DNA of 64,000 nt from Chryseobacterium jejuense (GTDB taxonomy: Bacteria; Bacteroidota; Bacteroidia; Flavobacteriales; Weeksellaceae). Positions 19,734 through 25,938 of this stretch are shown here, piece by piece. The DNA is taken from the NCBI RefSeq assembly GCF_017877355.1, contig NZ_JAGIPR010000009.1:1-64000 (forward strand), given 5' to 3'. The first letter of the stretch is position 1; every line of letters starts with the position of its first letter. Made by a program: the position numbers and the translations under genes. The notes beneath the pieces are model-generated. The model had not been told where the DNA came from. It searched no databases and worked only from the letters and a program-made list of their open reading frames with translations.

Positions 19734-20066
19734 TTATGAGTTACTTATATTCTGAGCTTTTGTAATAATCATACTTTTCCCCAAAAATCTTAAAAGAGAT
19801 GCAAGTTTATATAAATCATAGTCTATCATCTCTCGCTTTCCATCTAAAACTTTTTGCAAAAATTCCCAATCCTCAACTAAGCTTCCCATTGTCAATTCTG
19901 TAGGATCCTTATATGGGTCGTATAATTCTTCATCGATAATATTCCAATACAAGTCATTGTCAAAAGCAAAAGAGTCTGAATCATTTAATTTTTCCAACTC
20001 ACTGACTAAAGCCTCAATAAGTTTCTTAAAATCTGCTTTTTTTAATTCTACTTTTTTATTTTCCAT
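19734..20066 (-). CDS. Small acidic protein, candidate orphan immunity protein
   Basis: The 110-residue soluble protein is rich in Asp, Glu and Leu (for example DSDSFAFDNDLYWNIIDEEL). It has no signal peptide and no family that I recognise. It lies at the 3' end of the most distal Rhs cassette, overlapping the upstream small ORF by 11 bp. Small acidic helical proteins in this position of Rhs loci are usually immunity proteins for the adjacent toxin C-terminus. The function is inferred from context only. Confidence 0.55.
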   Translation of the reverse strand: MENKKVELKKADFKKLIEALVSELEKLNDSDSFAFDNDLYWNIIDEELYDPYKDPTELTMGSLVEDWEFLQKVLDGKREMIDYDLYKLASLLRFLGKSMIITKAQNISNS

Positions 20067-20259
20067 TGAGTAAGTTATTTAAATTCTTATGAAACGTTTT
20101 TATTTCATATCCTAAATGATGAACACGAGATTGAATGATTTTATTTTTTATTAAATCATTAGGTGCTTTTTTTAAGAGCCCCACATTATAATATTTTTGA
20201 GGATTTATTATATACTTTGTTAATTTTGATTGATGTTCAATAATTAAATTTTTATACAT
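20056..20259 (-). CDS. Small basic ORF at the end of an orphan Rhs cassette
   Basis: The 67-residue reading frame is Lys/Asn/Ile-rich. Its ATG (20257-20259) overlaps the end of the upstream toxin remnant, and its end overlaps the immunity candidate. It could be the last part of the toxin displaced into another frame, or an independent small protein. No family is recognised. Confidence 0.35.
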   Translation of the reverse strand: MYKNLIIEHQSKLTKYIINPQKYYNVGLLKKAPNDLIKNKIIQSRVHHLGYEIKTFHKNLNNLLNGK

Positions 20260-20482
20260 TTTATTGCATCTTTTGAGTGTAATAATTTTAAACCTTTTCC
20301 TGTACTAGCTGGTCCAATAGGCATGCCACCTCTTATATATTTCATCTCGCTCCACTTTCCTCCATAATAGATGTAATTTTTGCTTTCTCCAAAATTACGC
20401 CAAGTATTTTTATCAAAAATTGGAAAAGGTTTTTCTACGTATATATCCCCATTTTTGCATTTTTAGGGCAAGTAGGACAGTC
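20244..20482 (-). pseudogene. Remnant of an Rhs toxin C-terminus
   Basis: An open frame of about 78 codons begins after an in-frame TGA (20483-20485) and reads DCPTCPKNAKMGDIYVEK, then PFPIFDKNTWRNFGE, and ends KDAIKCIKI. It has no start codon of its own near the expected boundary. It is out of frame with the upstream core-linker fragment ending at 20496. The CPTCP/GDIYV segment resembles sequences found at the start of some Rhs toxin tips. It is read as a toxin tip disconnected from its core by frameshift. Confidence 0.5.
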
Positions 20483-20495
20483 TCAATCTCCTTCG

Positions 20496-20983
20496 CTATA
20501 TGGATTCAGTTTGCATTTCTGTGGGATGCATTGCGTGGTTTAATCCTCCAATCACTACACCTTCCCAGAAATTACCTCCAGAAATCGCTCCAAGAAGTAC
20601 AGTTCCTTCAGCACTATTGGCAGCTCCTTGAGCGATTGCTCCAAAAGCTGATGCTCCTAAGTTACCTAAGAAATCTGAAATAGCAGCAGTTACAAAAGAT
20701 TGTCCTTGTACGGCACTTAATATTTTTTGTGGAATAGCGTGAGTTCCTATCTGTATCATGACAAATCCTATTTGTCCAACAGTTTCTTTCATCAACTGTG
20801 CTGCAGCGGTAATACATCCTCCAGCACTGGAGAATATGCTGCCTATTCCAATGGTTACAGCCCCCGATACAGCTCTCAATATAGTGGATTTGAAAATTCT
20901 CAACAAGTTAATGCTCTGCCCTGTAATCAATGAATTTAATATATAAACTGAAGCTTCTACAATAGCGCCAACGACAATAGCGG
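20496..20983 (-). pseudogene. Orphan Rhs core-linker fragment
   Basis: A reading frame open from about 20983 down to the TAG at 20496 encodes a Gly/Ala-rich hydrophobic linker. It ends GGNFWEGVVIGGLNHAMHP, close to the equivalent segment of the second orphan fragment (GGNFWEGVVIGG near 23250-23290). The first TTG (20930) or ATG is not a meaningful start, because the frame runs back to the junction with the susD tail copy at 20984. The conserved RHS core upstream of the linker is missing, so this is a truncated cassette. Confidence 0.65.
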
Positions 20984-21220
20984 TTCTCGCTTTCCGATAT
21001 TATCAGAACGCAGGGGACCGTGGAAAGAAAACCATTCGTAGATGCAGAAGGAAAGCCAATCAAAGTTCAGATAACAAGCCCTAATGGAACAGTAAAAACG
21101 GTGGATGGGAAAGGTTATACAGTATTTGATCTTCCAAACAAGACTCCGTTTGTTTCTAACAGTCCTTATTATTTATTCAGTATTCCACTGAAAGAAATTG
21201 AAAATAACCCCAATTTATAA
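20984..21220 (+). pseudogene. Truncated copy of the susD 3' end (copy 2)
   Basis: This segment is nearly identical to 19385-19621 of the intact susD gene. It keeps the reading frame through VFDLPNKTPFV and LFSIPLKEIENNPNL to the same stop codon, and the downstream terminator is also copied. Differences are clustered around the GTVKTVDGKG region. It lacks the first two thirds of the gene and any promoter, and it abuts an Rhs fragment on the opposite strand. Confidence 0.9.
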
Positions 21221-21252
21221 TCTACAGTCCATATTAGATTTGATTTTTTTAA

Positions 21253-21276
21253 CCACCGCTTTTGCGGTGGTTATTA
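21253..21276 (+). terminator. Copied susD terminator
   Basis: CCACCGC-TTTT-GCGGTGG (21253-21270) is the duplicate of the hairpin at 19653. It is followed by TTATTATATATAA, so it lacks the T-run of the original. Confidence 0.6.
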
Positions 21277-21282
21277 TATATA

Positions 21283-21313
21283 AAATGGCTGCCTCAAAAT
21301 AAGGCAGCCATTT
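21283..21313 (-). terminator. Hairpin terminator, first of three copies
   Basis: AAATGGCTGCCT (21283-21294) pairs with AGGCAGCCATTT (21302-21313). Copies occur at 24523-24553 and 25429-25460, each just beyond the 3' end of an immunity gene or its remnant. It is read as the terminator of the original Rhs-immunity operon. Confidence 0.65.
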
Positions 21314-21353
21314 ATCATTGTGTTACAAAAAATATTCTGTTTGTATTGAATTT

Positions 21354-21647
21354 TTATATACTTTGACAAGAGGTAATACAAATATCACTTTCATCAAGGA
21401 TTCCATTTTCTGATAAAATAAAATCAAATTTTTTGTCTGGAAATAAATGATAAAGTCGCATCTTCCAAAATTCCAGAATATATAATCCTAATTCCTTTTG
21501 AGTTTCCGGCTCGTGAGGTTTTATATCTTCAAAAAAATAGAAGACATCAGATATAGAAATATTATTCATGTATTTCTCTTTTCCTTGTGGGGTATTATCA
21601 AATCTATTTTCCCCATGCTGGCGCGAGCATCTCGATCGTGCCCTCAA
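21354..21647 (-). pseudogene. Truncated copy of the main Rhs immunity gene
   Basis: Residues from NRFDNTPQGKEKY to the end (LSENGILDESDICITSCQS) closely match the C-terminal two thirds of the immunity candidate encoded at 25501-25938. The N-terminal third is missing. The first dozen codons of the open frame (RARSRCSRQHG) come from an unrelated inverted-repeat element. It is probably a non-functional relic left by cassette displacement. Confidence 0.8.
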
Positions 21648-21794
21648 TCACAAATTAACATTTATTTCTAACACCTCTTGATTTTCTGCTCATATTTTAA
21701 AAATAGAGAAAATAGTTGTAATGTAAAAACGAAACCCTTGCAATGATGAGGGTTTTATTTTTATTCTTGACACGAGCTAGAAGCTCGCTCCAGC
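21617..21794. repeat. MITE-like element with 26-bp terminal inverted repeats
   Basis: The left end 21617-21642 (GCTGGCGCGAGC..TCTCG..) and the reverse complement of 21769-21794 (GCTGGAGCGAGC..TCTAG..) agree at about 21 of 26 positions. The 178-bp interior has no gene, only a hairpin with AAACCCT and AGGGTTT (21732-21755). The element truncates the immunity relic. No transposase is present in the window. Confidence 0.5.
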
Positions 21795-22023
21795 GAGGGG
21801 AATAATCCGAATTTATAGTATTAGTTTTTTAAATTCTTAAAAAGGGAAGCTATCGTTTTTTTGCGGTGGCTTTTTTTAGTTAAAAATAATAAAGGTACTT
21901 GATCGTATTTTCAAAAATATGAATCTAGCTATAGTTCAGTTTCTTTATATTGCTTTAAAATAAAATTATCCGAGGTATTAGAGTTTACAATTTTTTTCAA
22001 TAATTCTTTATTTCTCTTACTTA
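21795..22023. other. Intergenic stretch with a vestigial terminator
   Basis: No gene is seen. At 21848-21877 AGCTATCG pairs with CGGTGGCT (two G-U wobbles) followed by seven T. This resembles a decayed version of the susD terminator, including the sequence GCGGTGG. Confidence 0.4.
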
Positions 22024-22056
22024 TAAATAAAAAACCACTGCAACCCTGCAGTGGTT
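22024..22056 (-). terminator. Terminator of the orphan toxin/immunity cassette
   Basis: AACCACTGCA (22033-22042), loop, TGCAGTGGTT (22047-22056). On the minus strand the hairpin is followed by a T-rich run. Confidence 0.75.
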
Positions 22057-22105
22057 TGGATTTATCAATTTAATTTGAATAATGCTAATAAGTCATCATA
22101 CTATT

Positions 22106-22714
22106 TTACAACAAAAACTTGTTAATGATTTCATCATTATCGTCATTTATAATATATAATTGTATAAATGATTCATATTTCTTAATAATTACGGAACTTT
22201 TATCTGATGATTTATAATAAATGACCCTTTTGTTATTCATAAAGACTTCAAAATCACCTGTAAAAAATATACAAGTCATATTTTTATCAACAGTATTTTT
22301 TATTGTGTAATTTCCGTTTAAATTAACAACTCTTACTTTTTCATTTGTAATATTTTTATTAAAATATCTAACAAGCGAATTTTGAAATTCAAATGCACTA
22401 GAGAATTTATTGGTTAAACTTTCAAAAGCATTATTAGAATATATAATCTTAGTATTGAAAGAACCTTTATATTGGGCAGTAATAAAGTCAGCTTTTTCAT
22501 TTCTATAAAAACTTACTGATGGACTATCCGAATAATCTAAAGTATAAACATGACTAGAAATAAAGGTTTTAGGTATACTATTAGAATATCTTTTAGGTAT
22601 TTCCATAGTCATCTTGGATGCAAAGATTTCTTTTATAAAAATATCTGGTCTAAATAATATAAATAAACCCGCTAGCATAACTACTACTATTAAAAATATA
22701 TTTTTTCTTTTCAT
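22106..22714 (-). CDS. Membrane-anchored protein, candidate immunity protein of orphan cassette
   Basis: The 202-residue protein begins with one strong membrane segment (residues 5-22, IFLIVVVMLAGLFILF). A polar, Asn/Lys/Ser-rich domain with beta-rich character follows, and no known motif was found. It lies 17 bp after the toxin-tip frame of the second orphan Rhs cassette, the usual position of an immunity gene. A membrane-tethered immunity protein would fit a toxin acting in the periplasm or at the membrane. This is inference from position only. Confidence 0.6.
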   Translation of the reverse strand: MKRKNIFLIVVVMLAGLFILFRPDIFIKEIFASKMTMEIPKRYSNSIPKTFISSHVYTLDYSDSPSVSFYRNEKADFITAQYKGSFNTKIIYSNNAFESLTNKFSSAFEFQNSLVRYFNKNITNEKVRVVNLNGNYTIKNTVDKNMTCIFFTGDFEVFMNNKRVIYYKSSDKSSVIIKKYESFIQLYIINDDNDEIINKFLL

Positions 22715-22731
22715 TATTTTAATATTTTAAC

Positions 22732-23130
22732 TTATAATCCGAATCCAAATCCCCAACTTCTAACTGGAGCAGGAAATGGTAAAGGTAATGGTAATGGTTT
22801 TAATTGAGGTGCCGGCTTCGGATTTACATGATATTCTAAGCCTATCGAATTTGACTGTATCCCTGATTTATACGAAAATTCTTGAAACCAATAATTTTTT
22901 GAAAATCCTCCATTAGTTGAAATCCAAGGAGTATCTAATCCACCAGCAAATCCTGTAAAGCTGCCATTCTCGTATGTAAGCCCTATGGAAACCATACCTC
23001 CGAATAAGGATAATGGCATTTTAAATGTAATTTTAGGTGCTGTTGATTTGTTTTCATAGGTAAGTACCGTATTTGCACTACCTGTTGACGTAGATTCTGA
23101 AGTTTGAAGAGCAATATCATCACCAATCAA
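22732..23130 (-). CDS. Variable C-terminal (toxin-tip) frame of orphan Rhs cassette
   Basis: A 132-codon frame (nominal TTG start) overlaps the stop of the orphan core ORF. Read upstream, the frame is open back to a run of seven T on the plus strand (A7 on the coding strand) at 23160-23166. With eight A the two frames would join as VKKTKRYIGYYTNLIGDDIA. It is therefore probably the true C-terminus of that Rhs protein, split by a one-base deletion in a homopolymer. The domain is Gly/Ser-rich and ends in a Pro/Leu/Lys tract and GFGFGL. No known toxin fold is recognised. Confidence 0.55.
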   Translation of the reverse strand: MIGDDIALQTSESTSTGSANTVLTYENKSTAPKITFKMPLSLFGGMVSIGLTYENGSFTGFAGGLDTPWISTNGGFSKNYWFQEFSYKSGIQSNSIGLEYHVNPKPAPQLKPLPLPLPFPAPVRSWGFGFGL

Positions 23131-24152
23131 ATTTGTATAATAGCCAATATATCTTTTGGTTTTTTTACGATACTTACATTTGCTTTTTTATTTTTAGGTT
23201 TAGGGCCACCATCCATTTGATGCAGTCCATGATTCAGTCCTGCAACCATTCCTCCAATCACTACTCCTTCCCAGAAGTTTCCACCTGTCAGTTCAGAAGC
23301 AACACCACCCAACATAGCACCAGATAATATTGTCCCAGTAGTACTGTTTGCAAAACTACCTGCAAGACCACCAAATAAAGAAGCTCCCCAGCTTCCTGAA
23401 GCTCCACTCGCAAAACCATGAGTAAAATTAGCTCCCTGCATTAAAGATAAAGTACCTTGTGCAAAACCATGTACCAGGCCTTGTGCCATAGCACTTGCCA
23501 CTTTATCTGTTAAAGTAAGTACCGTTCCTGCTGCCGGAGTAAATACGCTTCCTATACCAAAGGTGACCGCTCCGCTTACACCTCCCCAGAACATAGATTT
23601 CAGCGCTCCTCCTAACTGCCATTTACCACCACTTATAGCGACTCCTAGAGAATATGCTGCCAAGCCAACAGCTGTACCAATAATTGCAGCTGTGATTACT
23701 CCTGCTAAAAACATGTGAGATGCTGCCCATGCTGCTCCTAAGAACCAAATAAATTCGCCACTTGGGTCATTAAACATCAGGGGATTGTTCATTACATACC
23801 CATACTTGTTGTAGTTCTGCGTGTTAAATACATCTTGTATATTCTCATCAGCATTTAAGAACCTTCTAAGTAGCGGATCATACAACCTTCCATTCATATG
23901 AATGATTCCCACCTCTGCAAAATGCTCGTGGCTTGTATAACCTCTTTCTAATAATAACGAAGTAGTATCAATTATATTTTTATCTGTGATAATAGCTCCG
24001 TTTCCTATTTGTAAATGTGTAAAATTCCCCCAAGCATCAAAATGCCTTTGCTCTAATTTATTTCCAGCTTCATCACTGATCGCCAGGATACTTCCGATAT
24101 AATCCTTATGCAGGAATTTATAAGATCCGGTATTTTCCGCATAGTTTTTCAA
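23127..24152 (-). CDS. Orphan RHS-core fragment
   Basis: The 341-codon frame matches the end of the large Rhs protein: GSYKFLHKDYIGSILAISDE, the core NGRLYDPLLRRFLNADENIQ, and NNPLMFNDPSGEFIW. The last contains the Rhs self-cleavage motif PxxxxDPxG. A Gly/Ala-rich hydrophobic linker and a new tip follow. It lacks signal peptide, SpvB domain and most RHS repeats. The nominal ATG at 24152 is internal to the conserved core, so expression would need recombination with the main gene. The frame stops four bases into the toxin-tip frame because of a probable homopolymer frameshift. Confidence 0.7.
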   Translation of the reverse strand: MKNYAENTGSYKFLHKDYIGSILAISDEAGNKLEQRHFDAWGNFTHLQIGNGAIITDKNIIDTTSLLLERGYTSHEHFAEVGIIHMNGRLYDPLLRRFLNADENIQDVFNTQNYNKYGYVMNNPLMFNDPSGEFIWFLGAAWAASHMFLAGVITAAIIGTAVGLAAYSLGVAISGGKWQLGGALKSMFWGGVSGAVTFGIGSVFTPAAGTVLTLTDKVASAMAQGLVHGFAQGTLSLMQGANFTHGFASGASGSWGASLFGGLAGSFANSTTGTILSGAMLGGVASELTGGNFWEGVVIGGMVAGLNHGLHQMDGGPKPKNKKANVSIVKKPKDILAIIQI

Positions 24153-24355
24153 AAATACAATATTACTTTCATAAGGAGTTCCTCCAATATAAAGAATATG
24201 CTTTTCTTTTCCTGTGGTGTTGCCTTTGACAATCTCAAAACTACCATCTTCACAATAAAATTTGGTGAACTGGCCTTCCTGATCACTTCCGGAATTTCCA
24301 CCGTCACTTGTTGTCTCATGACAGTTAATCCATACTGGAAAGCAACAGTAAACTT
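24153..24355 (-). pseudogene. 5' part of the orphan RHS core, frameshifted
   Basis: The sequence continues the homology upstream: VAFQYGLTVMRQQ in one frame, then GQFTKFYCEDGSFEIVKG and NTTGKEKHILYIGGTPYE in the frame that leads into the 24152 ORF. The shift is near 24310. The homology stops at the junction with the susD tail copy at 24360. Confidence 0.7.
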
Positions 24356-24359
24356 CCTT

Positions 24360-24458
24360 GTTTTTGATCTTCCCAACAAGCCCCCGTTTGTACCAAACAG
24401 TAATTACTATTTATTCAGTATTCCTCTGAAAGAGATTGAAAATAATCCCAATTTATAA
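24360..24458 (+). pseudogene. Truncated copy of the susD 3' end (copy 3)
   Basis: About 99 bp match 19523-19621 with substitutions. They encode VFDLPNKPPFVPNSNYYLF then SIPLKEIENNPNL and the stop. The copied terminator follows at 24493. It is more diverged and shorter than copy 2, consistent with an older event or a different donor. Confidence 0.88.
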
Positions 24459-24492
24459 TCTACAGTCCAATAATTAGATTTGATTTTTTTAG

Positions 24493-24516
24493 CCACCGTT
24501 TTTGCGGTGGTTTTTA
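24493..24516 (+). terminator. Copied susD terminator (copy 3)
   Basis: CCACCGT-TTTT-GCGGTGG (24493-24510) followed by TTTTTATATA. It is homologous to 19653-19676. Confidence 0.65.
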
Positions 24517-24522
24517 TATATA

Positions 24523-24553
24523 AAATGGCTGCCTCAAAATAAGGCAGCCATTT
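24523..24553 (-). terminator. Hairpin terminator, second copy
   Basis: AAATGGCTGCCT and AGGCAGCCATTT with loop CAAAATA, identical to 21283-21313. Confidence 0.65.
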
Positions 24554-24594
24554 ATCATTGTATCAATAAAAATATTCTGTTTGTATTGAACCCT

Positions 24595-24639
24595 TTATAT
24601 ATTTTGACAAGAAGTAATACAAACATCACTTTCGTCAAA
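24595..24639 (-). pseudogene. Fifteen-codon remnant of the immunity gene
   Basis: The minus strand reads FDESDVCITSCQNI and stop, the same C-terminus as the immunity candidate at 25501 and its relic at 21354. It is cut off by the repeat element that begins at 24644. Confidence 0.75.
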
Positions 24640-24643
24640 GAAC

Positions 24644-24733
24644 CCTGCTCTCCGACGTCTCTCGACTTTGGAAAGCGTTTATAAAATTACTATTATTTAT
24701 TGGCTCAAAGTCTGAAGACTTTGCCAGCGGGGG
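24644..24733. repeat. 90-bp repeat element, copy A
   Basis: This copy is largely identical to 25323-25412. Each copy has internal inverted ends, CGAAGTCTCCAGACTTTG-like on the left and the complement of CAAAGTCTTCAGACTTTG on the right, separated by an AT-rich centre with TTTATAAAATTACT and TTATTTATTGGCT. Copy A supplies the last ten or so codons and the stop of the gene at 24705. Confidence 0.75.
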
Positions 24734-25298
24734 AATCAGGAAGCTTTTTTATGAATTCTTTGATTTTAATGTCCTGTAGCCCATCGTGTTGCAAGTAATG
24801 TTCAATTTTTAATGCTTTATTATAATCTTTACGAGATATTTTATACCTAAGCATTCCTAAAGAGAATTTTGATATTTCAATTCGTAATTTTTCCATTTCC
24901 AATCGATGAACCTCAGTATCTTTTTCAAGCATCTCTGCAAAATCTAATAATTTTTTGCATATGTAATAAATTTCATCCTTAAGAAAGATAGCAGGAAATC
25001 CTAGTAAAAAATTTATTCGGGAAAGTATGATGTTTTTAAAACCATACTCTTTTATTCCGTAATAATATTCTAATTTATTAACATTTATATCAGCATTTAA
25101 TATTAAAAAATTCACTACTTCTTTAGGATTTACCTGATTTGAATAAAAATTTTTCAATTCTCTGATACTTGTCCATCCTGCTCTGTGTAATGATAAGTCT
25201 GCTTGATTTAAATAAGCAAATAAAAATACACAGAAGTTATATTCTAATTTTATTTTTTTCATATTTTCATTAAAAAGGTTACCACCAACGTTTAACAT
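24705..25298 (-). CDS. Hypothetical protein carried between two repeat elements
   Basis: The 197-residue soluble, helical protein is rich in Lys, Leu, Ile and Glu (for example LEMEKLRIEISKFSLGMLRY) and has no recognised family. Starting at Met13 (25262) would give MKKIKLEYNFCVFLFAYLN and is an alternative. The final residues (SPAGKVFRL) are encoded by the flanking repeat, so the original C-terminus is probably lost. Its position after the main immunity gene and among displaced cassettes suggests an orphan immunity protein, but this is inference only. Confidence 0.55.
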   Translation of the reverse strand: MLNVGGNLFNENMKKIKLEYNFCVFLFAYLNQADLSLHRAGWTSIRELKNFYSNQVNPKEVVNFLILNADINVNKLEYYYGIKEYGFKNIILSRINFLLGFPAIFLKDEIYYICKKLLDFAEMLEKDTEVHRLEMEKLRIEISKFSLGMLRYKISRKDYNKALKIEHYLQHDGLQDIKIKEFIKKLPDSPAGKVFRL

Positions 25299-25322
25299 AT
25301 TTTGGGTTCAAACTTCTTATAT

Positions 25323-25412
25323 CCTGCTCTCCGAAGTCTCCAGACTTTGGATAAGGTTTATAAAATTACTTTTATTTATTGGCTCAAAGTCTGAGACTAT
25401 GCGCAGCGGGAG
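25323..25412. repeat. 90-bp repeat element, copy B
   Basis: Direct repeat of 24644-24733, starting CCTGCTCTCCGA and containing GGTTTATAAAATTACT and TTATTTATTGGCTCAAAGTC. With copy A it brackets the gene at 24705-25298 in composite-transposon style. No transposase is seen. Confidence 0.75.
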
Positions 25413-25428
25413 TATTTTTTTTCATATA

Positions 25429-25460
25429 AAATGGCTGCCTCAAAAATAAGGCAGCCATTT
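25429..25460 (-). terminator. Terminator of the main Rhs-immunity operon
   Basis: AAATGGCTGCCT (25429-25440) pairs with AGGCAGCCATTT (25449-25460). It lies 41 bp beyond the immunity stop codon and is the third copy of this hairpin. Confidence 0.7.
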
Positions 25461-25500
25461 ATCATTGTATCAATAAAGATATTCTGTTTGTAATTAATTT

Positions 25501-25938
25501 TTATATACTTTGACAAAAGGTAATACAAATACCATTTTCGTCATATAATCCATTTTCTGATAAAATAAAATCAAATTTTTTATCTGGAAATAGATGATAA
25601 AGCCGCATCTTCCAAAATTCCAGCATATATAATCCTAATTCCTTTTGAGCTTCCGATTTGTGAGATTTTGTGTCTTCAGAAAAATAAAACACATCTGAGA
25701 TAGAAATATTATTTATATACTTTTCCTTTCCTTGTGGAGTATTATCAAATCGATTTCCATCTTCTTCACCGTAGCCATTAAAATTTGAATGCAAGTAGAT
25801 ATTGCTATTGATCTCAATAAAATCAGGGCTCATCGCTTTCATAACAAATACTATTTGTTCGATTGTTAAGGTGTGCCCTATGTATGCTAAATCATACTCT
25901 AAATCGTTTCCTTCTATAGTTCCTTTGTGTGCTATCAT
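25501..25938 (-). CDS. Candidate immunity protein of the main Rhs toxin
   Basis: The 145-residue soluble acidic protein has no signal peptide. Its ATG overlaps the stop codon of the large Rhs gene in an ATGA (25935-25938), the tight coupling typical of toxin-immunity pairs. Notable segments are LTIEQIVFVMKAMSPDFIEI and FWKMRLYHLFPDKKFDFIL. Two relics of the same gene lie further down the array (21354 and 24595), so this pairing was once at the end of the neighbouring cassettes too. The family is not recognised. Confidence 0.7.
   Translation of the reverse strand: MIAHKGTIEGNDLEYDLAYIGHTLTIEQIVFVMKAMSPDFIEINSNIYLHSNFNGYGEEDGNRFDNTPQGKEKYINNISISDVFYFSEDTKSHKSEAQKELGLYMLEFWKMRLYHLFPDKKFDFILSENGLYDENGICITFCQSI

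Noticed and set aside
24502..24684. Plus-strand open frame after the third susD tail
   Set aside because: It is made of copied terminator, hairpin and repeat sequence and crosses several junctions.
19680..25500. Integron or phage-type cassette array
   Set aside because: No integrase, attC-like folded sites or phage genes; the duplications are better explained by homologous recombination at Rhs and susD sequences.
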